This document shows, piece by piece, positions 15,659-21,736 of a DNA stretch of 33,319 nucleotides. The DNA comes from Sulfurospirillum sp. (GTDB taxonomy: Bacteria; Campylobacterota; Campylobacteria; Campylobacterales; QNZT01): assembly GCA_024762875.1 (NCBI GenBank), contig JANTGR010000008.1, forward strand, positions 1 to 33,319, in the 5' to 3' direction. Every line of letters begins with the position of its first letter. The first letter of the stretch is position 1. Made by a program: the position numbers and the translations under genes. A model generated the notes under the pieces. It was not told the DNA's origin. It did not search any database and saw nothing but the letters and a program-made list of their open reading frames with translations.

Positions 15659-15913
15659 ATGGGAGCTTTGGAGCAAGCAAGCATAGAAAGTAGACTGGAT
15701 GAAGTCATTACATCTGAGATGCAAGAGATAAAAACATTGATTGCAAAAGTATTTGCAAAGCGTGATGCATTGAAAAAAGAGATGCAAATATGGTATGAGA
15801 CCCATACAGGTGAACGTTTTGACAGAAGTTCAGATCTGATGTTGGTTGACGGTATGTTAAGCGAATTGGATATGCGTTATAAGACACTCTGGGATTATCA
15901 TAACAAAAAGTAG
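15659..15913 (+). CDS. Small unknown protein, first gene of a sigma-54-driven operon
   Basis: An 84-residue, mostly helical, charged protein that I do not recognise. The start at 15659 follows AAAGGAG; an ATG at 15629 lies just outside the end of repeat B and lacks a ribosome site. The segment VDGMLSELDMRYKTLWDYHNKK ends the protein. No Cys, signal or membrane span. It heads a run of five unrecognised genes in one direction. Confidence 0.7.
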   Translation: MGALEQASIESRLDEVITSEMQEIKTLIAKVFAKRDALKKEMQIWYETHTGERFDRSSDLMLVDGMLSELDMRYKTLWDYHNKK

Positions 15914-15917
15914 TTTT

Positions 15918-16517
15918 TTGAAAGCATACACAAACAGAGCAAGACTTATCGAAGATATCACATCGTTAGAACAGTATGATCGCGTTTTGGCGATGGACAA
16001 GGTAAAAGAGGGTGAAACACACTGGAATAGCCTGGGAAAGAGTACAATTACGCTGATACAAGTACTGATTGATCAAGATCTAACGCACTTGGTAATGGTG
16101 CTGAAGAAGTATCCACAATATACCGAGGCAGTGTGTGAACACTTTCGCTATGCTTATAGTTATAGTGAAAATGAAGCAAATCTTTTTGCAACAAGCAAGT
16201 TGTTGGAGATGGGCAGACCATATTTTACAAAGCAGTTTGTACGCAATGTAGTAAGAAAACTCCCTAAAATTGATCTCTCTTCTATTGATGAGGTTAAAGA
16301 GATGATGATATTTTTGGATCAGCATAAAGAAGAGTTGCATGCAATCATTTTAAACCACTATGGCAATACGTTCTTAGAAGGCTTAAAAAAGACTCCTTTG
16401 CATCCACTACAGCGGATTACACTCTCTAAAGGGATTGAAAAGTTTCATATTCAAGAGGTGTATGATTATCAGGCAGAAGATCGTGATGCAGCATTGGATA
16501 TACCTTATATGAATTGA
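15918..16517 (+). CDS. Helical protein, paralogue of the gene at 18568-19275
   Basis: A 199-residue, all-helical protein of no family that I can name. It is related to the product at 18568-19275. LIDQDLTHLVMVLKKYPQYTEAV aligns with the other's MVDDDFNELIEVLEYAPVFLPQAI, and the C-terminal HPLQRITLSKGIEKFHI aligns with HPLQRIALEKEIDRIKI. The other copy lies directly after a MoxR/VWA pair, so this one may serve the same kind of complex. The start is a TTG at 15918, four bases after the previous stop, with no clear ribosome site. The first ATG (15993) would remove 25 residues. A hairpin follows its stop. Confidence 0.7.
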   Translation: MKAYTNRARLIEDITSLEQYDRVLAMDKVKEGETHWNSLGKSTITLIQVLIDQDLTHLVMVLKKYPQYTEAVCEHFRYAYSYSENEANLFATSKLLEMGRPYFTKQFVRNVVRKLPKIDLSSIDEVKEMMIFLDQHKEELHAIILNHYGNTFLEGLKKTPLHPLQRITLSKGIEKFHIQEVYDYQAEDRDAALDIPYMN

Positions 16518-16522
16518 ATGTT

Positions 16523-16563
16523 CATGATAGACACACTTATAGTTCATCAGTGTGTCTATCATG
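16523..16563 (+). other. Long intercistronic hairpin
   Basis: CATGATAGACACAC (16523-16536) pairs perfectly with GTGTGTCTATCATG (16550-16563); the loop is 13 bases. It has no T-run. Like the hairpin after nifZ, it stands between two genes of one unit and may set RNA stability or dosage. Confidence 0.68.
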
Positions 16564-16587
16564 TATATTCAATAAAATGGAGATGAA

Positions 16588-17097
16588 ATGGAAGAGTTAA
16601 AACAACAAATCGTGAAGCAGGCACATGATGCTTTTGAACGGGCTACAACGATGCATCCAGATGAGAGACTGGAAGTTTATTTGGACAATGGTACTGTAAA
16701 AACCAGTGATCGTATGAAAGAAGATGAAGAGATACTCTACAGTGCAAATAAAATACTCTGTTACCAGGTATATGGACATAATTATCTTGAAGAAGAGATC
16801 GTTAGCTGGATTGATATGGCAAGAGTCATCCCCCAGCCTGCAGAAGATGAACCACTCCCTGAACCAACTGCGATAGAGACGAGTATACGCGATTTGGTTT
16901 CCGAACTGGCATCAAACAAAAAAGTACCCAACGATGCAATAAGCTCTTATGAGGTATTTGCCAACTTCCCGGTAACACTTTTGGGTGAAATAGAACAAAA
17001 AATCATCGACTATTGGTGGAGTGGCGCTGAGGGTGAAAATGGAAAATCACTGGCTAAAGTGCAGATAAAAGAGGCACTCGAAAGGCTAGAGGGATGA
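16588..17097 (+). CDS. Unknown acidic protein
   Basis: A 169-residue acidic, soluble protein with no recognisable domain. The N-terminal half (DERLEVYLDNGTVKTSDRMKEDEEILY) looks like a small beta fold; a proline-rich linker (PQPAEDEPLPEPT, about residues 90-103) leads to a helical C-terminus with IDYWWSG. Start at 16588 after AATGGAGATGAA. It overlaps the next gene by four bases (ATGA), so the two are coupled. Confidence 0.68.
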   Translation: MEELKQQIVKQAHDAFERATTMHPDERLEVYLDNGTVKTSDRMKEDEEILYSANKILCYQVYGHNYLEEEIVSWIDMARVIPQPAEDEPLPEPTAIETSIRDLVSELASNKKVPNDAISSYEVFANFPVTLLGEIEQKIIDYWWSGAEGENGKSLAKVQIKEALERLEG

Positions 17098-17318
17098 AAG
17101 TAACATTTTTTGTAGATGGAGAGAAACAGAGTTATGATATTGAGGCATCTGACTATCTTAAGATACAAAAAAGTGTTGCACTTGGGGAGGAAGTTGTATT
17201 GAGTGAGTATCCATATGATATAAAACTCTTAGAGATGCTCATCGGATATAAAGGTAATCATAAAAAAGCAAAAAGTGACATAGAATATGAAGCATGTGAT
17301 TATGATATGCAACTCTAA
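17094..17318 (+). CDS. Small unknown protein
   Basis: A 74-residue protein, not recognised. It opens with a short beta segment (MKVTFFVDGEKQSYDIEAS) resembling the start of the next protein in the operon. Coupled to the upstream gene by an ATGA overlap. One Cys near the C-terminus. No membrane span. Confidence 0.65.
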   Translation: MKVTFFVDGEKQSYDIEASDYLKIQKSVALGEEVVLSEYPYDIKLLEMLIGYKGNHKKAKSDIEYEACDYDMQL

Positions 17319-17332
17319 GAAGGGATAGCATC

Positions 17333-17533
17333 ATGAAATTTATTGTAGAAGTAAAACTAGAAAGCGGACAGGTTAGAAAATATACTGTTTTGGCAAGTGA
17401 TAAACAAGAAGCGGTAGAAAAGATGAAACTTCGCTTACCTCCACATGATAGAGAAAGTTGTTTTATAGAATCCATCAGACCTGATGCATCTCAGTTAGTA
17501 GATGATGACATACATGGAACATTCTTTACATAG
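17333..17533 (+). CDS. Small unknown protein, last gene of the operon
   Basis: A 66-residue, probably alpha/beta protein (MKFIVEVKLESGQVRKYTVLASDKQEAVEKMKLRLPP), not recognised. The start follows AAGGGAT. Its TAG stop codon (17531-17533) forms the first three bases of repeat C, so the repeat begins exactly at the end of the gene. Confidence 0.65.
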   Translation: MKFIVEVKLESGQVRKYTVLASDKQEAVEKMKLRLPPHDRESCFIESIRPDASQLVDDDIHGTFFT

Positions 17534-17704
17534 GGGCATCTCTAAAAACCCTGATTATTCAAAACATCACAAGCTTTGCCTTAGGCAAGGCGTTTACTTG
17601 CAGGACTAGCTGTAGCTAATGCAAAAGTAAACAACGAAGCATAAGGCAAATCTCACCTCTTCTAAACCCATTATGAACAACCAGGGTTTTTAGAGGTGCC
17701 CCTA
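17531..17704. repeat. Structured repeat C (single-tip, shortened element, 174 bp)
   Basis: It is closed by a 23-bp inverted repeat with one mismatch (17531-17553 with 17682-17704). The inner stem is TTTGCCTTA (17575-17583) with TAAGGCAAA (17642-17650) and TTTACTT with AAGTAAA. The tip (17600-17620) is GCAGGAC, then TAGCT-GT-AGCTA, then AT. It is clearly related to repeat D in sequence, but lacks the central hairpin and second tip. The missing part corresponds to the stretch between two GCAAA copies in D, as if deleted between short direct repeats. It lies between convergent genes. Confidence 0.82.
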
Positions 17705-17743
17705 GTGTCAAAGTACCTCCGATTATTCAGAGGATTTTGTTGT

Positions 17744-17848
17744 TTACGAGAGTTTTATAATTATCGCTAGAAAGATAGTAGCTATATAAATCATACTGAG
17801 GCTCATTCCGATTTTTGCTTGTTTTGAGACGATTTTCATCATATCCAT
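17744..17848 (-). CDS. 34-residue small membrane protein with its own sigma-54 promoter
   Basis: A very short gene supported by three signals together: a sigma-54 promoter at 17887-17902, an AAGGA ribosome site six bases before the ATG at 17848, and a product with one clear membrane helix. The sequence begins MDMMKIVSKQAKIG, followed by a hydrophobic span of about 20 residues (SLSMIYIATIFLAIII) and a KLS end. The positively charged N-terminus would stay in the cytoplasm. I recognise no family. Expression with the nif regulon suggests a membrane-linked role (for example a small subunit or regulator of a membrane complex), but that is inference. Confidence 0.68.
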   Translation of the reverse strand: MDMMKIVSKQAKIGMSLSMIYIATIFLAIIIKLS

Positions 17849-17886
17849 TTCTTATCCTTTTGCATTTGTAATATAATAATATTTAA

Positions 17887-17902
17887 TGCAAGAAGCATTC
17901 TA
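17887..17902 (-). promoter_or_regulatory. Sigma-54 promoter of the 34-residue gene
   Basis: On the minus strand it is TAGAATG-CTTC-TTGCA; the TAG is also the stop codon of the ArsC-like gene. It lies 38 bases before the small gene's ATG. Confidence 0.65.
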
Positions 17903-18307
17903 AAAAGTGTGACAAGTGTCATCTTTGGAACAAGAATTATCTATCTCTTTGAGAGGTTTTTTCAAGATATGAGATATCTCTTTTGTATCAAAACCACAAA
18001 GATGTTTTCCTGCTATGACAAGTAACGGTCTTTTGATGAGTATAGGCTCTTTCATAAAGGCTAGTATCGCTTCTTCAGCAGTGAAATTTTTTGGATTGAG
18101 GGTGCCTTTTGTGATTTGTGGTGCATTTGGATTGAACCACGCTTCTACTGGCAGAGGTGCAAAAAATGCAATCAGCTCTTGTGGTGAGAACTTGGTATCC
18201 AAAAGGCTCTTGACTTCCAAGGTACATCCATTCTCTATCAGTAGCTTTTTCTGCTTTTGATTTGTAGCACAGCCTGTTTTTTCATAGAAAGTTACAACCG
18301 GCATCAT
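17900..18307 (-). CDS. ArsC/Spx-like nitrogenase-associated protein
   Basis: A 135-residue protein with the thioredoxin-like ArsC/Spx fold. VVTFYEKTGCATNQKQKKLL at the N-terminus keeps a single Cys in the place of the CxxC motif; WFNPNAPQIT and EPILIKRPLLVIAGKHLCGFD are typical. This matches the family usually called nitrogenase-associated protein, found in many nif clusters with unknown function. The C-terminus adds two more Cys (NSCSKDDTCHTF). The start overlaps the upstream stop (ATGA). Its own TAG is used in the next promoter. Confidence 0.82.
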   Translation of the reverse strand: MMPVVTFYEKTGCATNQKQKKLLIENGCTLEVKSLLDTKFSPQELIAFFAPLPVEAWFNPNAPQITKGTLNPKNFTAEEAILAFMKEPILIKRPLLVIAGKHLCGFDTKEISHILKKPLKEIDNSCSKDDTCHTF

Positions 18308-18546
18308 AACTGCATTGCTTCCATAGCTTTATGTGAGAGACAAAATGTCTCAAACCCATCATCTTCTTCCGTCATGCATTCGTTGAGGTAGCCTTGTTCA
18401 AAAAGATACTGTAACTCTTTTTGAACCTCTTTCGTATCCAGTCGTATATATTCGGCGATATCTGCTGCTTCATAGATGTTATATTCTATTTCATCACTAA
18501 GGGCATGAACCCCCACGAGCACTTTAGTCTGTACCGGTGTCAGCAT
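18304..18546 (-). CDS. Small winged-helix-like protein
   Basis: An 80-residue protein whose pattern (MLTPVQTKVLVGVHALSD, then ADIAEYIRLDTKEVQKELQYLFEQGYL) resembles a winged helix: helix-turn-helix followed by a wing and a tail. It could be a DNA-binding regulator or a protein-interaction module; sequence alone does not decide. The ATG at 18546 follows AAGGAT. It lies between the helical protein and the ArsC-like gene in the same operon, with an ATGA overlap at its end. Confidence 0.65.
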   Translation of the reverse strand: MLTPVQTKVLVGVHALSDEIEYNIYEAADIAEYIRLDTKEVQKELQYLFEQGYLNECMTEEDDGFETFCLSHKAMEAMQL

Positions 18547-18567
18547 GAGATATCCTTTTTGTAATAT

Positions 18568-19275
18568 TTATGCAATTTTTATTCTATCTATCTCTTTTTC
18601 CAGCGCGATACGCTGCAGAGGGTGGAGGCTTTGTCTCTGTATCCATTTATTGTATCTATCATGATAGTGTCCTAGTAGAAATGGTGCTAAAGTATCTGCC
18701 TGTTGTACTATCTGAGAAAGATAGGCTTTTGCCTCTTCAAAAGAGAAGTTATCGATAGGCTGGAGTCTGCGTCTGATACCTTCTGCCAGCTTCTCATCCA
18801 AAGCATCATCTACTATCATGATAAAGCTTGTAGCCGCTTTTAAATCAGCATATGAACTATTCCAGATTCTTCCATTTATCATTTGGTCGATAGCCTGGGG
18901 GAGAAATACGGGAGCATATTCTAACACCTCTATCAACTCATTGAAGTCATCATCTACCATGGCACGAAAGAGCATGCGACTTCTGCTTCTAATCTTTACA
19001 CGCAGATTATCTTGTTTGATGACATTGGAATGCAGTCTTTTATAGCGTTTCAGAGGGGAAAGTCTGGAATGGTTAAATGCCATAATAGAGACGAGTTCAT
19101 CAGGATCACTGACCTGATCTGGGTGCGAACCGCTGGGACGGTAAAATGCCCACTCTAGTCTGGCTGCCACATCATCATGATAGAGGTAGCGTTCATCACC
19201 TTTTTTTTCAAAATCATCCTCTTCACTGAGTGCTTCGATCTCTTCTTTATAAGTCAAAGTATATTGGTGTGCCAT
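18568..19275 (-). CDS. Helical protein in the MoxR/VWA operon, paralogue of 15918-16517
   Basis: A 235-residue, mostly helical protein, not recognised by name. The N-terminus is acidic (EALSEEDDFEKKGDE); the rest shares a repeat-like helical core and the C-terminal HPLQRIALEKEIDRIKI with the product at 15918-16517. Its gene overlaps the VWA gene by 29 bases, so the two are co-translated and may act together, as third partners do in other MoxR/VWA systems. Two TATCATGATA palindromes lie inside it (18657 and 18814), in different reading frames. Confidence 0.7.
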   Translation of the reverse strand: MAHQYTLTYKEEIEALSEEDDFEKKGDERYLYHDDVAARLEWAFYRPSGSHPDQVSDPDELVSIMAFNHSRLSPLKRYKRLHSNVIKQDNLRVKIRSRSRMLFRAMVDDDFNELIEVLEYAPVFLPQAIDQMINGRIWNSSYADLKAATSFIMIVDDALDEKLAEGIRRRLQPIDNFSFEEAKAYLSQIVQQADTLAPFLLGHYHDRYNKWIQRQSLHPLQRIALEKEIDRIKIA

Positions 19276-20407
19276 AATTTTGAAACCTTGTTAAATTTTT
19301 CTTTTCACTGACTAAAAATATAGTCTCGAGCTGGGCTGCTTTAGCGATGGTAAAAAAGCCGTCACTGAGGACGATGAGAAGCCTTCTGCCGCTAGAGAGC
19401 TCCTTTTGTTCGATATATTCTAAGACCGGTGCAAACATCGTTCCGCCGTTTCCTTTGGAAAAAGAGACCTCTTTTTTGAGATTTTGTGCATCATACTTGA
19501 CAATCATTTCAGGATAAATCTGTTCATCAAATGGGACAACTTCTACTTCAAAGTCGCTGGATATGCGCAGTATAGAATCGATAATACCGAGAAATTTTGA
19601 GAAGGTATCTTTGGAGATACTCATCGAGCGGTCAAGAGCGATAGTCACTTCGAGACGATTTTTTTCATATTTAAATCCAGGCAGATAGATATCTTGATGA
19701 ATAAAGCGTCGGTTAGGACGACAAAAATCGACATTTTTGTCAAAAAAGCTCTCTGATATATAGGCATGAAGCAGGGTAAAAAGGTCTATCTTTGGCTTCG
19801 TTACTTCGCTGATAAGTTCATCTAAAGAGGATGGCAGTGCACCCTGTTTTTGTGCCGCACCGATTGCCTGGATGATGAGTGCATCAATTTCTTCTTCATA
19901 GTGCTCTTCATCTTTGGGATCAGGAATGAGATCGACCTTTTCCTCTTTTTGTGCATCATCTTCATTTTCGCCATCTTGATTGGATTCTTCATAAAGCGCG
20001 TTGTAAACTTCTTCCACACTTTGATCTTTAAACTTCTCTATCAATACTTCATCATCTGGTCGTTTACCCACACGATCAAAGTCCAGTAATAAAAGGTTGA
20101 TCACGATATCACAGCTTCTGTTCCATAGTCCTTTGTCGCGTTCGCCTATACGAAAAGCATGTTTTAAGAGGATATGCAGGAGGATGTGGGCGTATTGATA
20201 TTTGAGTCTGTCATCGTCAAAAGTGATCGCTTTTGCCTGGTCGATATAGAGTTTTGCGCCATCTGTCTCAAAAAGTTCATGTGGATTTTTCTGATATACA
20301 GTAGGCATAGAGAGTGCTAAAACACTTAAAAAAGGGTGGTCAAACAGAAACTGTATACGAATTTTTTCCACTCTCTGTTTGAAATCTTTAGAGGATGTAG
20401 TCGCCAT
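19247..20407 (-). CDS. VWA-domain protein with an inactive metallopeptidase-like N-terminus (DUF2201-type)
   Basis: A 386-residue protein. Residues 5-110 resemble the putative metallopeptidase region of DUF2201 proteins (FLFDHPFLSVLAL, TDGAKLYIDQ, LWNRSCDIVINLLL), but the zinc motif reads H74-I-L-L-H78 instead of HExxH, so the catalytic Glu is missing. An acidic linker (about residues 140-175) leads to a VWA domain with an intact metal site: D259-R-S-M-S at 259-263, GGTMF (Thr 323) and LSDG (Asp 349). Such proteins work with MoxR ATPases to remodel or insert metals into target enzymes. The start at 20407 overlaps the MoxR gene by 20 bases; the frame continues further upstream, but inside that gene. 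Confidence 0.82.
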   Translation of the reverse strand: MATTSSKDFKQRVEKIRIQFLFDHPFLSVLALSMPTVYQKNPHELFETDGAKLYIDQAKAITFDDDRLKYQYAHILLHILLKHAFRIGERDKGLWNRSCDIVINLLLLDFDRVGKRPDDEVLIEKFKDQSVEEVYNALYEESNQDGENEDDAQKEEKVDLIPDPKDEEHYEEEIDALIIQAIGAAQKQGALPSSLDELISEVTKPKIDLFTLLHAYISESFFDKNVDFCRPNRRFIHQDIYLPGFKYEKNRLEVTIALDRSMSISKDTFSKFLGIIDSILRISSDFEVEVVPFDEQIYPEMIVKYDAQNLKKEVSFSKGNGGTMFAPVLEYIEQKELSSGRRLLIVLSDGFFTIAKAAQLETIFLVSEKKNLTRFQNYGTPIYFDL

Positions 20408-21404
20408 ATTTAGCCAACCAATCATCAAAATAGACAGAAGTCGCGATATTTTCGTCTTTGACGATGGTGTCTTTGATAAGCATGACACCAAACTCTGTCG
20501 GCAGTAGTTCTGAAAATGCAAAGAGATGCTTTGTATATTGTTCGCTACCGTCAAAGTATTCAACCAATGCGGAGACAAGTGCATATAAAAGCGCTGGTGA
20601 TGTCATATCCTCTGTATCCGGATAATGTCCTTCATAAATCGCTTTGACATCAGGGATGTTTTCATAGACTTTGATATAAGAGAGGAACTCTATACCTGCA
20701 CTGTAGCCAATTGTGCCGTAAATGATAGGCTCGATCTTGTCAGTGTGTTGGTTTTTTTTCAGGATATTTGACAAAAAGTGCCATGTTCTTGGCGTGGCAA
20801 ATGCGGGATTGCTATCATCTTCTGTAACTGGTTCACAAGAGAGCAGATCAGGGCGAAAGCTCAAAAATCCGATGACAAAACTATGAAGCGTATTTTTGAT
20901 GGCAAATAATTTAAAATCATCAAATCGTGCTTCAACACTAAGATGCACCATGCGATTTGCCAATGGTGTTGGAAGTTTAAAGACAACACCACGATCAGAT
21001 ATACGGTTACCGGCACAAATGATCCTCCAGGAAGTTGGCAGTGTATACTCTCCTAGTTTTCTATCAAGGATGAGTTGGTAAATGGCAGCTTGCACAGAAG
21101 GCGGCGCTGAATTTAATTCATCTAAAAAGAGTATGCCGTTTTTGTCATTATCTTTTGGGAAAAAAACCGGCGGCATCCAGACTGTTTGCCCCTCTACGAT
21201 AGAAGGGATTCCTCTGAGATCTACAGGGTCAAGTTGTGAGAGTCTTACATCTTTCAACTCCCAGCCTTTGTTGTCAGCAATTTCATTGACGATGTAAGAT
21301 TTACCGATACCAGGACTGCCATGGATAAAAACAGGCATATCCGTCTCTAGCAGAACCTCCAATTGATTTGAGAGTGTAGCAGTCGAGATTGAAGGTGTTT
21401 TCAT
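20388..21404 (-). CDS. MoxR-family AAA+ ATPase
   Basis: A 338-residue AAA+ ATPase. Walker A is HGSPGIGKSYIV (about residues 27-38), Walker B is GILFLDELNSAPPSVQAAIYQL (about residues 90-111), and sensor 1 lies in WRIICAGNRISDRG; FKLPTPLANRMVHL is typical of the MoxR group. MoxR ATPases pair with VWA proteins as chaperones in cofactor insertion (for example CbbQ/CbbO, NorQ/NorD). Here the VWA partner follows at once. The ATG at 21404 overlaps the NifQ-like stop (ATGA). It is part of the sigma-54 operon headed by the flavodiiron gene, which points to a task in nitrogenase maturation or repair; that is inference. Confidence 0.9.
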   Translation of the reverse strand: MKTPSISTATLSNQLEVLLETDMPVFIHGSPGIGKSYIVNEIADNKGWELKDVRLSQLDPVDLRGIPSIVEGQTVWMPPVFFPKDNDKNGILFLDELNSAPPSVQAAIYQLILDRKLGEYTLPTSWRIICAGNRISDRGVVFKLPTPLANRMVHLSVEARFDDFKLFAIKNTLHSFVIGFLSFRPDLLSCEPVTEDDSNPAFATPRTWHFLSNILKKNQHTDKIEPIIYGTIGYSAGIEFLSYIKVYENIPDVKAIYEGHYPDTEDMTSPALLYALVSALVEYFDGSEQYTKHLFAFSELLPTEFGVMLIKDTIVKDENIATSVYFDDWLAKYGDYIL

Positions 21405-21736
21405 GCACACTCATCTTCTAATCGACAGGCAAAACAGTTCACCTGGTCTTTGCACTCAAAGCAGGCAGGAGCAACCAGATTGACACGGTCATAGATATAT
21501 TTTTTCCACAATATTTCTTTTGGTTTTTCTGCTGCTAAACGGGGAAAGTTCTTTTTCATAAACTGCCCCATCACAAATCTGTTTTTCAGTCCTAAATCTT
21601 CATAGAGATGTCCCATCATCAAAGATGTTTTGGCAACCATCGGTGCTATCTCCTGTGAAACCGTTTCATTTGATGCATATGAACGCAAAAACGCTGTTAC
21701 TGTACTTTCCATCTTCTTTAATTCTACATTGTTCAT
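21401..21736 (-). CDS. nifQ: Short NifQ-like protein
   Basis: A 111-residue protein. The C-terminus (EILWKKYIYDRVNLVAPACFEC, then KDQVNCFACRLEDECA) resembles the NifQ end, where W-K-K-[FY]-[IL]-Y precedes the Mo-Fe-S cluster ligands. NifQ usually shows C-x4-C-x2-C-x5-C; here the first Cys is replaced (Leu-Val-Ala-Pro-Ala before the Cys), and the pattern is C-x2-C-x5-C-x2-C-x5-C, with extra Cys at the end. It is shorter than usual (about 170-180), mostly at the N-terminus. NifQ supplies molybdenum for FeMo-co. ATGA overlaps on both sides tie it to the flavodiiron and MoxR genes. Assignment is moderately sure. Confidence 0.7.
   Translation of the reverse strand: MNNVELKKMESTVTAFLRSYASNETVSQEIAPMVAKTSLMMGHLYEDLGLKNRFVMGQFMKKNFPRLAAEKPKEILWKKYIYDRVNLVAPACFECKDQVNCFACRLEDECA

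Noticed and set aside
14085-17704. Repeats as a CRISPR array or integron attC sites
   Set aside because: The copies are single, kilobases apart and of 174-274 bp, with no regular spacers, and there is no integrase or cas gene in the window. The attC core pattern is not seen.
20408-20584. Longer N-terminus of the VWA protein
   Set aside because: It would lie inside the MoxR gene by almost 200 bases, and the extra residues resemble no DUF2201 sequence. The start at 20407 fits the domain.
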